Shown: piece after piece, positions 17,501 through 31,103 of the stretch
How the letters are laid out: each line of letters begins with the position of its first letter
How positions within the stretch are numbered: position 1 is the stretch's first letter
Source of the DNA: Urophycis tenuis
Lineage: Eukaryota > Chordata > Actinopteri > Gadiformes > Phycidae
Length of the DNA: 64,000 nt
Direction of reading: 5' to 3'
NCBI GenBank assembly: GCA_036785325.1
Contig: JAXIVH010000018.1
Location: 2,511,161-2,575,160, forward strand
Made by a program: the position numbers and the translations under genes
The notes under the pieces: model-generated
What the model was told of the DNA's origin: nothing
What the model saw: the letters and a program-made list of their open reading frames with translations, nothing else
Database searches by the model: none

Positions 17501-19084
17501 CATTCAGCCACTCATACACACATAAACACATTCATCCAATCTTATTTAACTACAAATTTGCACGTCCACCCATTCACATGATTCATCCATTAATACACCT
17601 GACTCCCGCATACATAGACATTCATCCACTCATACAGACATTTAGCCACCCATTCACCCAGTCACAGACATTATTCGACAAGTCATACGCACATTCACCC
17701 ATTCCTACGCACGTTCACCCGCTCACAGTCGCGTCCAATTCTTCCCAGTCGGGGATTCACACTCAACATACGTTAAGTGTGCCAACACACACACGTATGT
17801 CAGCCGGCGTGTAACCGTGACAACGCGCTGTGTGTCTGCACAGGAGTCTGCCCCCACAGACGATGAGCTGGAGGCGTACCGCAAGGGGGAGGAGTGGAAT
17901 CCACAGGTGGCCGAGCAGCGCCGCAAGCTCAAGGTGAGAGAACCCCACAGAGCCACGCACACACGCCAGCTCAGACCAGCTCACACCGAGGCTGCAGAGG
18001 CACGCAGAACCAGCGGGGGGGGGGTACCGCCTCAGGGCTGCCCCGCCTTTGTCAGCAGTCAGAATCGTTTCTGTCCCGCGGCAGGAATGAGAAGAGTAGT
18101 TATTCCTGTGATGTCCATTATAAACATGTGACATTGTATACTTAAAATACAATTTCAGTATTTCTACGGTTTCAATACTTGAAATTGTAGAAATACTACA
18201 GGTACTAACGATCTACAGGGAAATCATTAGTTTGGTTAATCTTAAGATAAATTTATAATCGCACAAAACTGCTAAAACTACTATCTAATCTCTAGTGACC
18301 AGGGTTTCTCTCTTCTTTTCAACAGCTTAAAAAAAAAAAAAAAGTCTTATTCGAAGAAGCCTATACAGTACAGTTCCAACGTGTACACACCCATTTTACA
18401 CACGTTGGGCTCCTCTCCCTGACGCGGCGTGCTGCCATCTTCTCCCCCCCACCAGGAGCAGGCGGCGCTCGAGGAGGCGGCCTCCCACCAGACCAATCAG
18501 CTGGAGGCGTCGCCCAGCTCCAACTACCGGGACAAGTACAGCCACCTGATAGGAACGTCGGCTGCCAAGGACGCCGCGCACACGCTGGAGGCTAACAGCG
18601 CCTACGGCTGTGGTGGGTGGCTCCTTTAGTTCCTTTAGGGTGCTTCCTTTAGTTCCTTTAGGGTGCTTCCTTTAGTTCCTTTAGGGTGCTTCCTTTAGGG
18701 TGCTTCCTTTAGTTCCTTTAGGGTGCTTCCTTTAGTTCCTTTAGGGTGGTTCCTTTAGTGTGTCCCATTGAAGGGTCGACCCACTTAACAGTCATTTAAA
18801 AGACTTAATCTAAACTGGTAGACGATGCTGCTCACCTTGCACCTTGCATGTGTTTATAGTTTAAGCCTCCACCGAATGGCGTATACTGAATCAACATTTA
18901 CCCGCCCACCTTCCCTGTTCTTCCATCTTCTTTTCATTGGTCGATGGGTGGACCAATCACAGTGCCCGTGGCGAATAAGCGCGACAAGCGCTCCATCGAG
19001 GAGGCCATGAACCAGATCAGAGCCAAGAAGAAGCAGAAGCTGGAGGATCCCGCGGGGCCCGATGCAGGCAGCAGTCAGTCCTGA
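14570..19084 (+). CDS. spag7: Sperm-associated antigen 7 (SPAG7)
   Basis: A small nuclear protein with an R3H-type nucleic-acid-binding domain; its molecular role is poorly defined. Coding exons are 14570-14654, 15140-15207, 16895-16983, 17264-17348, 17844-17933, 18456-18612 and 18963-19084. All phases agree and give 231 aa, against 227 in human as I recall it. The start is MADLLGSILNSMEKPP, then a basic helix (ESRRKAREQAARMKK), EVSDFIQDS, RSILHDVAEVAGLASFSFG (the R3H region), DDELEAYRKGEEW, YRDKYSHLIGTSAAKDAAHTL and VANKRDKRSIEEAMNQIRAK. The last two blocks are family hallmarks. No frame break was seen. Intron 3 opens with two adjacent hairpins and intron 6 contains a short tandem repeat. 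Identification is secure. Confidence 0.97.
17023..17087. other. Two adjacent perfect hairpins in spag7 intron 3
   Basis: A 21-bp perfect inverted repeat (17023-17043 with 17046-17066, two-base spacer) is followed at once by a 9-bp perfect inverted repeat (17065-17073 with 17079-17087, five-base loop). They begin 40 bp after the exon 3 donor. Confidence 0.9.
17447..17740. repeat. Degenerate CATTCACCCACTCATACACA-type repeat
   Basis: Irregular tandem copies of ATTCACCCACTCATACACAC-like units fill most of spag7 intron 4. The units have diverged. Confidence 0.7.
18622..18758. repeat. Tandem repeat in spag7 intron 6
   Basis: Alternating copies of CCTTTAGTT and CCTTTAGGGTGCTT make units of about 23 bp, starting about ten bases after the exon 6 donor. 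Confidence 0.9.
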
Positions 19085-20193
19085 GGTTCCCCTGGCCGCT
19101 GTGTCTCTCTCTTCTCTCTGTTGGTGTGAGTTTTTAAAAGTTCCAGAAGCAATATTATTCACGTTGAAGTGTACCAGACGGCAGTCCCAGGCTCTACAAC
19201 GCCGTGCTCTCCTCCAGTATATCTTAAGATAACAGCATCGTCATGTAAGACATGGTTCAGGCCTACATGTCCATACTTCCACTAACTGAGGTGTCTGGTT
19301 GCGCTTAAGTGTTCTGTCTATTTTTATTCAAACAGGTTTTAAATTAAAGTCCCGTGAAAACACAAAGGGGTCTAGAAAGTGTTTTCTCTTTTCGAGTACA
19401 AGTCTGGCAACTGTTTTCCCGTTTTCCAGAAAAATAAAAAAGTTGCCTGAAATAGCGTTTAAATGTACTGTGATGAGTTAATGTACATATGCTACGAGGC
19501 TGCATGAAAAGCACTACACTGTGTTCACTATTAAAAAAAAAAAGTCCTCCAAGATTATCCAGTATTTCAAATTGATGATAACCTGTAACCTGTTTGTACA
19601 TGCACTGTTTCCCTAAAACTAATCATCTGCAACCTTTTCTCATTTACTTTTTCTTTTGTCCTTTTTAATTGGTTTTTACTCCAGAATTGTTTTTAATGAG
19701 GTTCCATAGGACTAAATGATTTACTGAATACGCAAATAGCGTGTTGTAGCCAAGGAAATAATAGTGGAAGGCGCAATCAAATGTTTGAATGTGTTTCCAT
19801 TGAACGTTTGTTATGAGATTGTTTGGCGCCACCTAGCGACTACATTTTAACCGGCCGTTTTAAACCCGTGATGGAAATGGGAAGTTATGGCAATGGTTTC
19901 GCAAAAGGAGGGCGGTTTTAATATTTATTTTTTTATTATTCATGATATGAACATTCATGTCTGCTATGTTGTGTTGTTATAAATGTCTGGTTAATACAGG
20001 TCTAAAGCGATTATACCCCTTATTAACGAGGCCTACTGCAAATGGGGCTGTATTTTAAGTGGGCATGTTCTATTTATTTTCTGGCTTATCACTGTGCTTT
20101 ATAATGTTTCTCATTTGACAACCCGGTGTCTGTTTTTATTGTCGCCTCCATTGGCGTACATGTATGTAAAAGGTAACCTCTATTTCAAATAAA
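19085..20193 (+). other. spag7: spag7 3' untranslated region (probable)
   Basis: Sequence after the stop TGA (19082-19084). Candidate polyadenylation signals AATAAA occur at 19433-19438 and 20188-20193. No other coding sequence was recognised before chrdl2. Confidence 0.5.
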
Positions 20194-20499
20194 AACAAAC
20201 AAAAACACTGTATAGCAACGTTCTCACGTTGTCTTGTCCAAATGTGTTTTCATAGTATGCCTTTTTTTTAAATGTGTCCACATATTTGCCCAAAGGATAC
20301 AGATATTTTAACAAATGTATACCTTCAGATCCTACTGATCCACATCCTTTTTGTAGGATTGTTTCACTAAGTGCAATGATGAGGGTCTATTTTGTGTGAC
20401 TGATCACAACCTCCAGTTTATTGTGTTGGAGTTTGTACAATCCCCTAGGGTCGTTTCACAACCTTCCCATGTCTGTGTCCTCTCCGCGCCTCTAGGGGG

Positions 20500-20623
20500 C
20501 GCCTCGGGTGAACAAATGATAAATAGCTGCTTTTTATCCTCGTTTCTCGCTGTCCTGAAGTTACGCAGCATCCAAACTAACTTTTATTTCGTGTAGAAGA
20601 CCTACTGTTAACATATTCAAGAC
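20500..20623 (+). promoter_or_regulatory. chrdl2: Probable chrdl2 core promoter and 5'UTR
   Basis: An ATAAATAG element at about 20519 lies about 100 bp before the start codon at 20624, a plausible TATA-like box. This is an inference from spacing only. Confidence 0.35.
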
Positions 20624-21195
20624 ATGAAGCTCGTCGCTGCGTTTATTCTCATCACTTGGTTTGCGGACGCAGAGCTGAAAGCGACAAAAGGTGAGAGAAA
20701 CCACGCGTCAACTTGTTCTGGAGTGATTACATGGGTTTAAAGTAAATTTAGTTTGTACCTGAAGTTATTTTTTTTGTGCATTTCCTCAATCTTTGTTGAA
20801 TACCGTTAGCATCGTTGTTCTACCTTCTTCAGCCCCCTATCCTGGTAGTTTGTTGAAACAAATTGAAGAAAACAAAAATAATAACTTCCTTTTGTTACTG
20901 TTCAATGTGCGATATTTTTCCTAATCTGGTCGCTGCTTTGTTTTCATTCAGAGTCGGGGACGACATGCACCTTCAAAGACAAGACCTTCAACCCAGGAGA
21001 CAGCTGGCATCCCTACCTGGAGCCCTTCGGCTTCATGTTCTGTATGCGCTGCATGTGCACCGAGGTGGGTTGTCGTCATGCCGATTCTTGACCATCCCAA
21101 ATCATGCACAAATATCTAGACTTCCTTTAGCCTATTACCCAAATGCCTCAAACACGTCCATTTGACATTGACATGACAATTCTGTAAACTGCCTC

Positions 21196-21260
<65 letters not shown>

Positions 21261-24200
21261 TTTGTGTGTGTGTGTGTGTTTTGTGTGTGTGCGCGTGTGT
21301 GTGTGTCCAGAGCTCGTTAACCCGTGTCCATCTCTTTTAGGCGGGCCATGTGAAATGTAACACAATCAGGTGTCCCGTGTTGACTTGTGAGAATCCAGTG
21401 ACCGAGCCGCAGCAGTGCTGCCCTCGCTGCCCAGGTAGTAGTCCGGGGTTAGCTAGCCTCAAAACACACACCTCTACCTTTAACGTTTTATTCACATAGA
21501 CTGGACTGTTTGTGGGTTCTTCCATCCACAGACGAGCCCCGGGTCCCAGCAGGACTCCGGGCCTCCGTGAAGACCTGCCGGTATAACGGGAGTGTTTACC
21601 AGCCGGGGGAGACGTTCACCAAGCAGGACCTTTTCCCGTCCAGACAGACCAACCAGTGCGTCATGTGCACATGCTCGGTAAGCCCCCCTCAGTGTTAACT
21701 CTGACGGCTGCTGACGGCGATGGACCCCAGAGGCCCACAACACAGCAACATAACAAAAACACACTTAAAAATTCTACTAAAATGACAAAGGCTTGTGATT
21801 GAGCTCTTATTAATATGCCTACAGCGCTGTTCCTTATTGGTCCAATTTTGTTGCAAAACAAGTTTTAAAAAGTTATTACGGAGTTGATGAATGTTATCGA
21901 CAGGAACATAACTGAAGTTTCCGTCATCATTAACTTGGGAATGCGCTCTGTCCTTTTGAACTGAGCTCCAGCCGAGGTAAACGGAGGGAGTGGATTGACT
22001 GGGGGGGCGGGAGGGGGGGGGGGGGGGAGAGAGAGGGAGAAGCCTCTTCCTGCCAAATACTGAACATCCAGGCTCACCCGGCAGATCTGACCTCTGGTCG
22101 GTTCTGGTTGACGGCACCGGTGCTGACAGCATCTGCCGGACCCGGAGCGGGTTTCTGAACCCAGAGCACGGAGGACTCGTCCAGTACAAGTCCTCACGTG
22201 CTGCTGTTCAGTGACAGCCAGTGGACTGTATTGTGTGGTTGTTTTTGAAAAACATGGATCCTTTGGTATATTTTATTATGTTATGTTGTGTTTATTTTGT
22301 TATTTTCATGTTGAAGTCTCAAAGAATTGAGAAACGGTGTGTAAAAGCTTAAAGCAAGTAGACCAGCATTCTGAAGTCATAGGCCGGTGCTGTTTCAACA
22401 TCTGTCTCTCTCACCCACAGCTGATCTCTCACGGCTATATCCGCATCAGCGGTATGATGCATAACCCTCTACCTCTACCCGTCTCCTCCAGAATGGGAAC
22501 ATCTTCTGCGCGCTGAAGACCTGCCCGTCCCTGAGCTGCTCGTCCCCCGTCCCCCTGCCAGACACCTGCTGCATGGTCTGCAGAGGTCCTTGAGCCCACC
22601 TTATATCTGCATGCATGTCTTTTGCTATACAAAGGATATCCTTGCACAGCTGTGTATACGTTTTCCTTCACTGTACACTGTGTTATAATCATTATTAATA
22701 ATAATTATAATGCAATCTTATCTTCTACACCCTTGAGACTCTTCTGCACCTGGCCTCACAGCCAGGTGCAGGGGCTGAACATCTGTAGTGAAACGTGCTC
22801 GTAATGTACAAGTGGCTGGACTTTGGTAGACGCTGCATATGCTCTACTTGCACACTGACTCGCCGATGCTTTCTCCTCCAGATCATGTGACCAGCGGCTC
22901 CTCATCTCTGGAGGATGGAAACCAACAGCTGAACCGCGGCGTTGTATGTCCCTTCATGCATCCGTTCATGATGACCGTTGTGTGTGTGTGTGTGTCCCAC
23001 ACATTTGTGCATGTTTTAACACAGGTCAAGGGTTGAATGAATCCCGTGTAACCCAGGTAACCATTGTTACACCAGCATGCACTAACTCAGCGCTGTGTCC
23101 ACGTCGGCCCGGCGACACCAGAGACACTCTGTGGACCAGTGCTCTGAGGAGCCGGTGCCCAGGGACTGGACGGGGCCCGTGGGGGCCACCCTGCCCACGC
23201 TGAACGGCGGGCCCCGGACCGGCCACCGGAGCCTGGGTCTGGGGAAGCTCAACCTGAAGGGAGCCGCCGACACCACAGTCAAGATCTTCTTACAGAAGAA
23301 ACAGCAAAAAGGTTTGTTCTTTTTTTTAACATGTTGCATTGTTCTGCATTGCTACGCAGCCGCTTGACAAAATGACCCTGCTTACTATTTGGTACTTTGA
23401 GAAGCACTATTATTTTGTCATTAATGAGAGGTTGGGTATCTTGCTGAATGATAAGGTTTCAAACCAAGAACTGTAGACTATGATCATAACAATTGTAACA
23501 ATACAAATAATTATATGCATTAGTATTAGTATTATTACAATTATTATAACTATTATTATTATTATTAATTATTAACTATTGTATATAATATATCAATTAT
23601 TCATCATGTTATTATGATTATTACTTGCAATAATTATTATATGTTATTAATAATTCACACTGGTTATTAATCACTCCACTCCACTGATTAACCTTGTTTC
23701 TGTCCCAGTCACATCTTTAGTAACATGCCTCTCATCCCCTCCCCCGCCCGCCCCAGCATGTTCATACAACAGTAAGACGTACTCCCACGGGGAGACGTGG
23801 CACCCGGTCCTGGGACGCGTGCTGGAGTGCATCCTGTGCTCCTGCAGCGACGGCCTCCAGGACTGCCGACGCATCAGCTGTCCCAACCAGTACCCCTGCA
23901 AGCGGCCCACCAAGTCAGCGGGGAAGTGCTGCAAGACCTGCCCAGGTAGCAGCAGGCCGCCCTGCAGAAACAGCAGAGGTCTGAACAGAGCGCCCTGAGG
24001 AGCACCGGCTCCTAAGGGCGCTTTCACGGCTTGGAGTGCCGTGAAATGTGGTAGGATTTAAACGGCTGGAAAGAGGATCTACAAGCGTAAAAGATGCTTA
24101 AAGGGACAAAAGGAAAGCCGTAGCCGGACATGACTTGAGGTTGCAACAGATTTGATTGAGCATCATTTTCTGATGTGTAATGCACACCTTGACAACCCTT

Positions 24201-25132
24201 GATAACATAATTGGAAGGAAATGATGGATTCCTGTTGTCAATCACTTTAATACATATTCATATTCCTGACACAGTAAAGCAGTGTGAAAACACATCAAAA
24301 GTAATTTTAAAAACCTTCATTCATGTTTGACTCATTGATTTAATGATTGATTCAGTGAGCGGTCCAACGGCCCCTGCCACCCCCCGGCCTTCTGTTTCTT
24401 GCCTCCAGAGCTCCGGGCCGAGACGAACCACAGCAAGTGTCACCACGGTTTCCGAAACAACGTTCTCATCTACAAGGTGGAACCGGCGAGAAACGTCTCA
24501 GAAGACGTCCGAACGATCGCCGTGGAAAAGTCGGGGCTGGCGGAAATCGAACTCCAAACCTGGAAGACCATCGGGGGTAATGTGTGGCTTCAGAAACGCA
24601 CCAAATTGAGCGATGAATGAGTACAGTGTAGACTGTACAGTGTACAGGTGTACACGGTGAAAATCGCTCACTCGCCAGGTTTTTGCCTTTCTCGACTCTC
24701 GCAGAGGATTTGCAGTTGTTGGAAATCGCAGAAGTGGAACGTAAAGCCGTCACCGATCACCCTGAGAACTACACCCTGCTCGCTACGGTAGATGAAGGTC
24801 GGTTGATTCCTTGTCCTACGCTCGTGACATAGAGACAATTTATACCTTCAATTGATGTAGCGGTGGCCATTTGTTTCAAGTTTTCCTTCAGAGGGTTTTG
24901 CTGCTATTTAATGAAATCCATTCATGTTATTGTTTCAATCTTTATATTGAATTTTTCTGTTGCTGAGGGTTTTCGTGTTTTGTTTTGGGTTTTTTTTTTT
25001 GCAGACACCTGGAAAAAGTTTAGGGGAGAGGATATCGGTGGCATTTCTCAAACGACGGTTTGCGATGACGGCATCAGGGAGATAGTAAATTATTTAAACC
25101 CCAAGCACACTGAAGACATGTGTTCGCCTTAA
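20624..25132 (+). CDS. chrdl2: Chordin-like 2 (secreted BMP antagonist)
   Basis: A secreted protein that binds BMP-family ligands through von Willebrand C (VWC/chordin CR) repeats. Eleven coding exons (20624-20690, 20952-21064, 21341-21434, 21532-21677, 22492-22585, 22882-22943, 23122-23311, 23757-23945, 24409-24576, 24705-24797, 25005-25132) join in phase to 447 aa. The signal peptide is MKLVAAFILITWFADAE. VWC1 has CTFKDKTFNPGDSWHPYLEP and ends QQCCPRCP. VWC2 has CRYNGSVYQPGE, LFPSRQTNQCVMCTC and TCCMVC. A linker (GAADTTVKIFLQKKQQK) precedes VWC3, with CSYNSKTYSHGETWHP and GKCCKTCP. The conserved C-terminal domain follows. The linker and the PVTEPQQCCP motif favour CHRDL2 over CHRDL1. Each VWC repeat is split over exons as in the family. 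The exon 5 donor (GAG|GTCCTT) is weak. No frame break was seen. Confidence 0.95.
21198..21307. repeat. (GT)n microsatellite in chrdl2 intron 2
   Basis: GT run of about 110 bp with a few TTTTGT and GCGC interruptions, ending about 33 bp before the exon 3 acceptor. Confidence 0.95.
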
Positions 25133-26100
25133 ACACACGGCGTCCCGCGAAGATACAGTCAAATCACATCTGAAGCAAGGTCATCATTCTGTCAGACAAC
25201 CTACAAAAGTATTTATAGAACAAGCTTTTTTTATGATTGTTGTACTTTTGCTATCCTACATCTTACATCTTATGGTAGAACGCTGAACTGTTTATAAAAA
25301 TAGTTTTCACATACATTCTGCAATATACAGTTTATGACAGTATAGCAAAAAATCTTAAGATGTTTACATGACCAGTACACAACAATGATGAGATATAAAT
25401 ATCATTGTGGTCAGAATCTCTTGTACCAGTGATAACTGTTGTGCTAACCATGCCTACTTAAACAGGTAATGCTTTCTAAACAGTGTCTCAACATAACATT
25501 GTACATGTTATATTATACATGTTAACATATAACACTTCAGACAGGGGGTCATTAACCCAAGTCCACAGCCTTTCCAAACTTCACTGTCATTTTGTTGAGT
25601 TACCTTTTTGTCGTGTTATATTTATTGTACATATAAAAGTTTTATGAACAATAATCATGCTTATTGTACGAGTCATATGTATGTGTCTAGATATCCATAC
25701 ACATTTTGAGCATTGCTTTGGCTCTCTGTAAACATAAAATCTGTTAGCTCACTGTGAGGAGAGTTAGCATCAATAGCTGTGCAGGTCTGAACCTTCATCA
25801 TCATCCATCTCTAAAACACTCCAATCTATGGTCCACAAAATTCAGTGTAAACTAAGTTACAAATGTATAGTTTTAGACTCAATTGCATATGAAGTCTGAA
25901 CGTGTAGCTGAATGTACTTAACTCTAAGATACCAGATGTGGAACACGGCTGAGCAGCGCGTGCCGTCTTCCTGTGGAGGGTTGTGGAGGTGTATTTACTT
26001 AGTGCAACACGGAGAGTCTCTTCTGTGAGCAGCTCCTCACTCTGTAGGAGCCCCAGATCAGGGCCGGGCTCTGCAGCAGAACTAACATTAAGGAATTGGA
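25133..26100 (+). other. chrdl2 3' region
   Basis: AT-rich sequence after the chrdl2 stop codon (TAA 25130-25132). No canonical AATAAA was picked out close to the stop; a variant (CATAAA) occurs near 25734. No coding exon was seen. Confidence 0.4.
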
Positions 26101-26113
26101 AGACAAATCAAGC

Positions 26114-26243
26114 CCTGTGATAGGCTGGCGACCTGTCCAGGGTGTACCCCGCCTCTCGCCCGTTGCAGCTGGGATTGGCTCCAGCCCCCCCGCGACCCTC
26201 GTAGAGGATAAGCGGTCACGATAATGGATGGATGGATGGATGG
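26114..26243 (+). mobile_element. Retroelement 3' tail with (TGGA)n terminus
   Basis: The block running GTGATAGGCTGGCGACCTGT ... GATAAGCGG and then ATGG repeats is a very common dispersed fish sequence, probably the 3' end of an RTE-type LINE or of a SINE sharing that tail. The exact family is not assigned. Confidence 0.7.
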
Positions 26244-26309
26244 AAGACAAATCAGAACCAGAGGTGCAAAGGCAACACCACCAACACACACACCCACACC
26301 AAGGAAGGA

Positions 26310-27115
26310 TCTTTAGAAGCACACCAGATATCACAATAGTAGTAGTATTAAAAACACCACATATCAAAGTAGTGGTAGTATTAAAACACACCGCATATCA
26401 CAATAGTAGTTGTATTAAAACACACCAGATATCAAAGTAGTGGTAGTGGTATTAAAACACACCTCATATCAAAGTAGTGGTAGTATTAAAACACACCAGA
26501 TATCACAGTAGTACGGTAGTAATATTAAAAACACCACATATCACAGTAGTGGTAGTATTAAAAACACCACATATCAAAGTAGTGGTAGTATTAAAACACA
26601 CCAGATATCACAGTGGTAGTAGTATTAAAACACCAGATATCAAAGTAGTGGTAGTATTAAAACACACCGCATATCACAATAGTAGTTGTATTAAAACACA
26701 CCAGATATCAAAGTAGTGGTAGTGGTATTAAAACACACCTCATATCAAAGTAGTGGTAGTATTAAAACACACCAGATATCACAGTAGTAGTAATATTAAA
26801 AACACCACATATCACAGTAGTGGTAGTATTAAAAACACCACATATCAAAGTAGTGGTAGTATTAAAACACACCAGATATCACAGTGGTAGTAGTATTAAA
26901 ACACCAGATATCAAAGTAGCAGTAGAATTAAAACACACCACATATCAAAGTAATATTAAAACACCAGATATCACACTAGTAGTATTAAAACACACTAGAT
27001 ATCAAAGTAGTAGTAGTATTAAAAACACCAGATATCACAGTAGTAGTATTAAAAACAACAGATATCACAGTAATAGTATTAAAAATACACCAGATACTGC
27101 AGTAGTACTCTCATA
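26310..27115. repeat. ~30-bp minisatellite with higher-order structure
   Basis: About 25 units of ATTAAAACACACCAGATATC plus a variable (AGT)n spacer. Variant blocks recur about 272-276 bp apart (26366 with 26642; 26523 with 26795), so a multi-unit block has been duplicated. Units decay toward the right end. Most units contain GATATC or CATATC. The Val/His-rich reading frames across it are not genes. Confidence 0.9.
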
Positions 27116-27804
27116 AACACACTAGATATTGCAATAGCACAAACCAAACATACCAGATTTTGCCAAACGACTTACAAACACAACCAATCACAGCAGTAGT
27201 ATTAAAAACATACCAGATACCGCGGTAGTACTATTAAAAAAATGACAACCTACTGCAGCAATACAACAATACTGGAATGGCCAAGCCATTCCATAGTAGT
27301 AAGGTTAAATGCCCCACTGTGCACTTGTACATGGAAAGGATTACAATAAAGTTGCTACAATGAACTTGAAGACTTTATCTTTGATAAAACCTTTAGACTG
27401 AGGTTGTTTTTTATCCACAGTTTTGGCTTCACACTGGTGTTCAACAGACATCAATCGAACCAATAATATAAGGTATGATAAACATCTAGGTCTGGGAAAG
27501 TTGAACGTTTTAATGTATATGGAAACTTGAGTCGAAGTGCAAGTCCTGTTGTAGATGACAGGCACTATAGATTTATAACATCGAACTTTTCAGCATAACA
27601 TCTAGCAAACTCTTGCAGTTACTCTTTGCACAGCAGTCGTTGTTTCTGGAACTTGCAGGTCTGGCAACACTTGTGATTACTTGTTTAATGTCCGCTGTGA
27701 TAATTCTCTGTCTCTCTGTGCAGACTGGTCTGCTGAATGTAAATGTCCGTGTTCATATCCCTCTGAACTTATCTTATAATGATTCCCATGAGTCAAATAC
27801 ATAA

Positions 27805-28000
27805 GATACTAAAATAAGGTCATGCCAGTGGGGCAGCAGGTTGCCGGTTCCATCCCCTGCCGTTGTGTACCTGGGCAAACAACTACACCCTCCCAGGTCT
27901 TTACAAGCTGGCTGTTGTATCGGAGCACATGTTGTGTGTAATATGAGGCAGAATTTGCTAAAGGCTTTGGGCACAGTGCTTCGAAAAGCCCTTTAACAGG
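27805..28000 (+). mobile_element. SINE-like element
   Basis: It contains a box-B-like GGTTCCATCCCC and, 3' of it, a TAAAGGCTTTGGGC segment resembling the conserved tail of fish tRNA-headed SINEs. The box A half is diverged. Confidence 0.5.
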
Positions 28001-28009
28001 GAAAGGGAA

Positions 28010-30110
28010 AACTATGTAGAAAACCTTGAGAGGGAACACAGAAGAGGGATCTGTCCTGCCAGGCACGAAGAGAAGTGCAATTGTTGCCATGTGAACAGAC
28101 ATGATGGAATAATGGCAAAATAACAAATTTAAATCTAGAACATAAACAGACTTGCTTTGGATTGCAGTACAGGAAATTGAGGCGAGATGTGTACACAACG
28201 CATAAATACATGCAAGAAGTGATGTGGCTGTATGAACTGGGACAGACTGAGACAAAACAGTTGTAAAATAATCCATGTAGGCTAAAGTTGCTCTCTATGC
28301 TCTGTCTTTCTCCTTCATGTTCTGTCTTTCTCCTTCATGTTCTGTCTTTCTCCACCTCCATGTTTGCTCTCTTTCTCCTTCTCTCTTCCATAATGACACA
28401 TTGGTGTTTCTGTCTCACATTGCACCAGACCTCCCTCTCTCTCACTCCCATCTCTCAATCACTAAACAGATTGGCATCCACTTTGTGGATGAAGGCCCAA
28501 GCCCCCCTTAGCTCTTAGGGTTACCCATGTGTGTAAACCTTGTCTACTGTAAACCTTTCTACACACATTAAATACTACCCTATCATTATATTATCTAATA
28601 AGAGAATAATATCCTAATAATATATTCTTTCAGAGACTGATCGCCCCCCATGTGACCCCCAATGACCCCTATCGCCATGCTTTTGTACTATTCGACAACG
28701 AATGGTACGAGAAATAAAATTGGACAATGATAGCGATTTTGAATATTTTTAGCTCCAAGAGGCCGCAGTGGCTGGCTGAGCTCTGCATGCCTGGTCTTGG
28801 CCCGGACTATGGGACCAGCTGGGGGTAGTCACTGGGCATAAATCAGATGTGATTGGAGCTGTACTCCAACCCGAGAGAGTCCAGCAGCACTGCAGAGCCG
28901 GGACCGGCCTAGGGGTCGGGACAAGGTCAACACTTATTTAATTCGGATTGAAGTGGTCGTTTTCGTGAATTATGATTTTCGCAGGTTTCCGCTAAAACGC
29001 GTCACCGCCGTTCAATTCAACACCCAAAAAAAAAGTTTATTTTCATTTATTTATTTTGGGAGATGCCCTTTTAGCAGTGTATTTTTTTAGCAGTGTATTT
29101 TACCAAACATTTGTCTGCACTTTCAGTCGGCGCAGAAAACATTTCCTGGCAGAGGGAAAACGAGCTGGAAACTTCGGTTGCTCGTGTTTTATTGGTTAAT
29201 GAGTATAAACCAGAGAAGCACCCGGACAAGCACTAAAATGCGCTTGTATCAAACGTGCAAATTAATGACGATGATGGAAATCATTTGGTCTTTCAAGGCG
29301 TTTAACGACGTGAAACCAAGCGAGGAGAGAGAATAATGTGCGCTGCAGCTGGTCTTCCCTCGCCTGGGCGTGCCAGCGTTTCTGGGCAACGGGACGTGGC
29401 GAGAAATCTGTTAAGAACGACGTTTCGGTTGAAAAGCCGGCGGACGTCACGCTAACCGGCTGCGACGGACGTGTTTGCTTTGGGAGCTGATTAACGTGCT
29501 CGGGATAACCCCGGAGTTTATACTTCATCAAAATACTTCCGAAATTTGTTAAGGGTCCTGTTTTCCCGCACCCCTCGTCCTCTCCTTAATTGAGATGGCC
29601 GCGGTCGACCCCGCGACCCCTGGCTGGACCCGTTCCCGGGAAAAGACAGACAGACCGTGGCCTTCTTGTCATAACTACTCTTTTCACACATGCAGTGTTT
29701 CGTTTTTTTTTTTTTTGTGTGTGTCACTGGGAACAAACGTAGGCCTGCAACCCCTCCGGGAAACATAATGTATGATTGATAAGGAATACAGACTAACTGT
29801 AACATCAGCATTTATTCACTTCAAGCTGCTCCCTCCCAAACGTAGAGTGTATATCTAGTATAATGAAAGGAAATGATGAATGATTCGATGGAGCAGTGGA
29901 ACTAAGCTGGCACACTGTGTATCAGGCGGCGTTAATGATGTTTTTTGGGACTATTGTTGCTGACACTGGTGTTTGAGTCACCCTGGGACTTTTCTCTGAG
30001 CTGTTGGCTCTTGATTTGAGAGTTAAACAAATCATAACAAGCCATTTCTCTGGTCTGATTGCTGTTGCCAATGCTGATTGTTCCAGATGTGGGCTTTCAA
30101 ACAATGTTAG
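28010..30110. other. Intergenic, no gene seen
   Basis: A short TGTCTTTCTCCTTCATGTTC tandem repeat lies at about 28300-28355. A GC-richer block at about 28960-29640 has few repeats and might be conserved noncoding DNA, but no reading frame supports a gene there. Confidence 0.4.
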
Positions 30111-30181
30111 CACACGCATGCCCGCGCGCGCACTGATGCACACAGCGCAACAAGCGTCGACAACACAGATACACATACGTA

Positions 30182-30469
<288 letters not shown>

Positions 30470-31103
30470 TCATATGGGTCCTAAAGTGGACCAGTAGACT
30501 TGTGCTGGTGCCTGATGTTACATTTTCCCCATTTGCCCTTCTGGACAAATGTCTCCTGTTCATCAATATGTACAGTATATCTGTAGATAAGTTTCCTCTC
30601 TATATTTGTTTATACAAAAGCCTAAACAAAGTCTGTTTGGTGTGTGTATATGAATATGCATTTGAATGGCTTGATGAAGGCAGTAAATGAATGGCAGTTA
30701 AAGGGGTAATCTCTTAGATCCTCATGGAAATAAATTCCATCTCTCGATTGAGCCTAATGAGTACGCTGTGAACTGGGAGTCAGTGTTTGTGTCTCTGGAG
30801 AAAATGATCACAGCAGTTCTGTTTTAGATACCAACTTTCTCCAAAAGAGCGATAGCCTACTTTTAGTTATCGAAAAGGGAAACAACTTAAAAAATGTATG
30901 TCTCTGAAACATGGATGTATTAAAGAACGCACACCGGCTCATCATAATCCCCCTCCCGGGCGAACTGCCATTCGCTATTTTACACTTAAAAAGTGTGTGA
31001 AACTCCATGATGAAGGAGTCCTCTGAATACATCACATATTTTGGTGAAAGCACTGAACGTCCTAAACCCGAGGCGTCTGAGAGGGTTGAACATCTACAGT
31101 ACG

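Noticed and set aside
26310..27115. Regularly spaced repeats considered as a CRISPR-like array
   Set aside because: The spacers are short variants of (AGT)n rather than unique sequence, and the genome is eukaryotic; it is a minisatellite.
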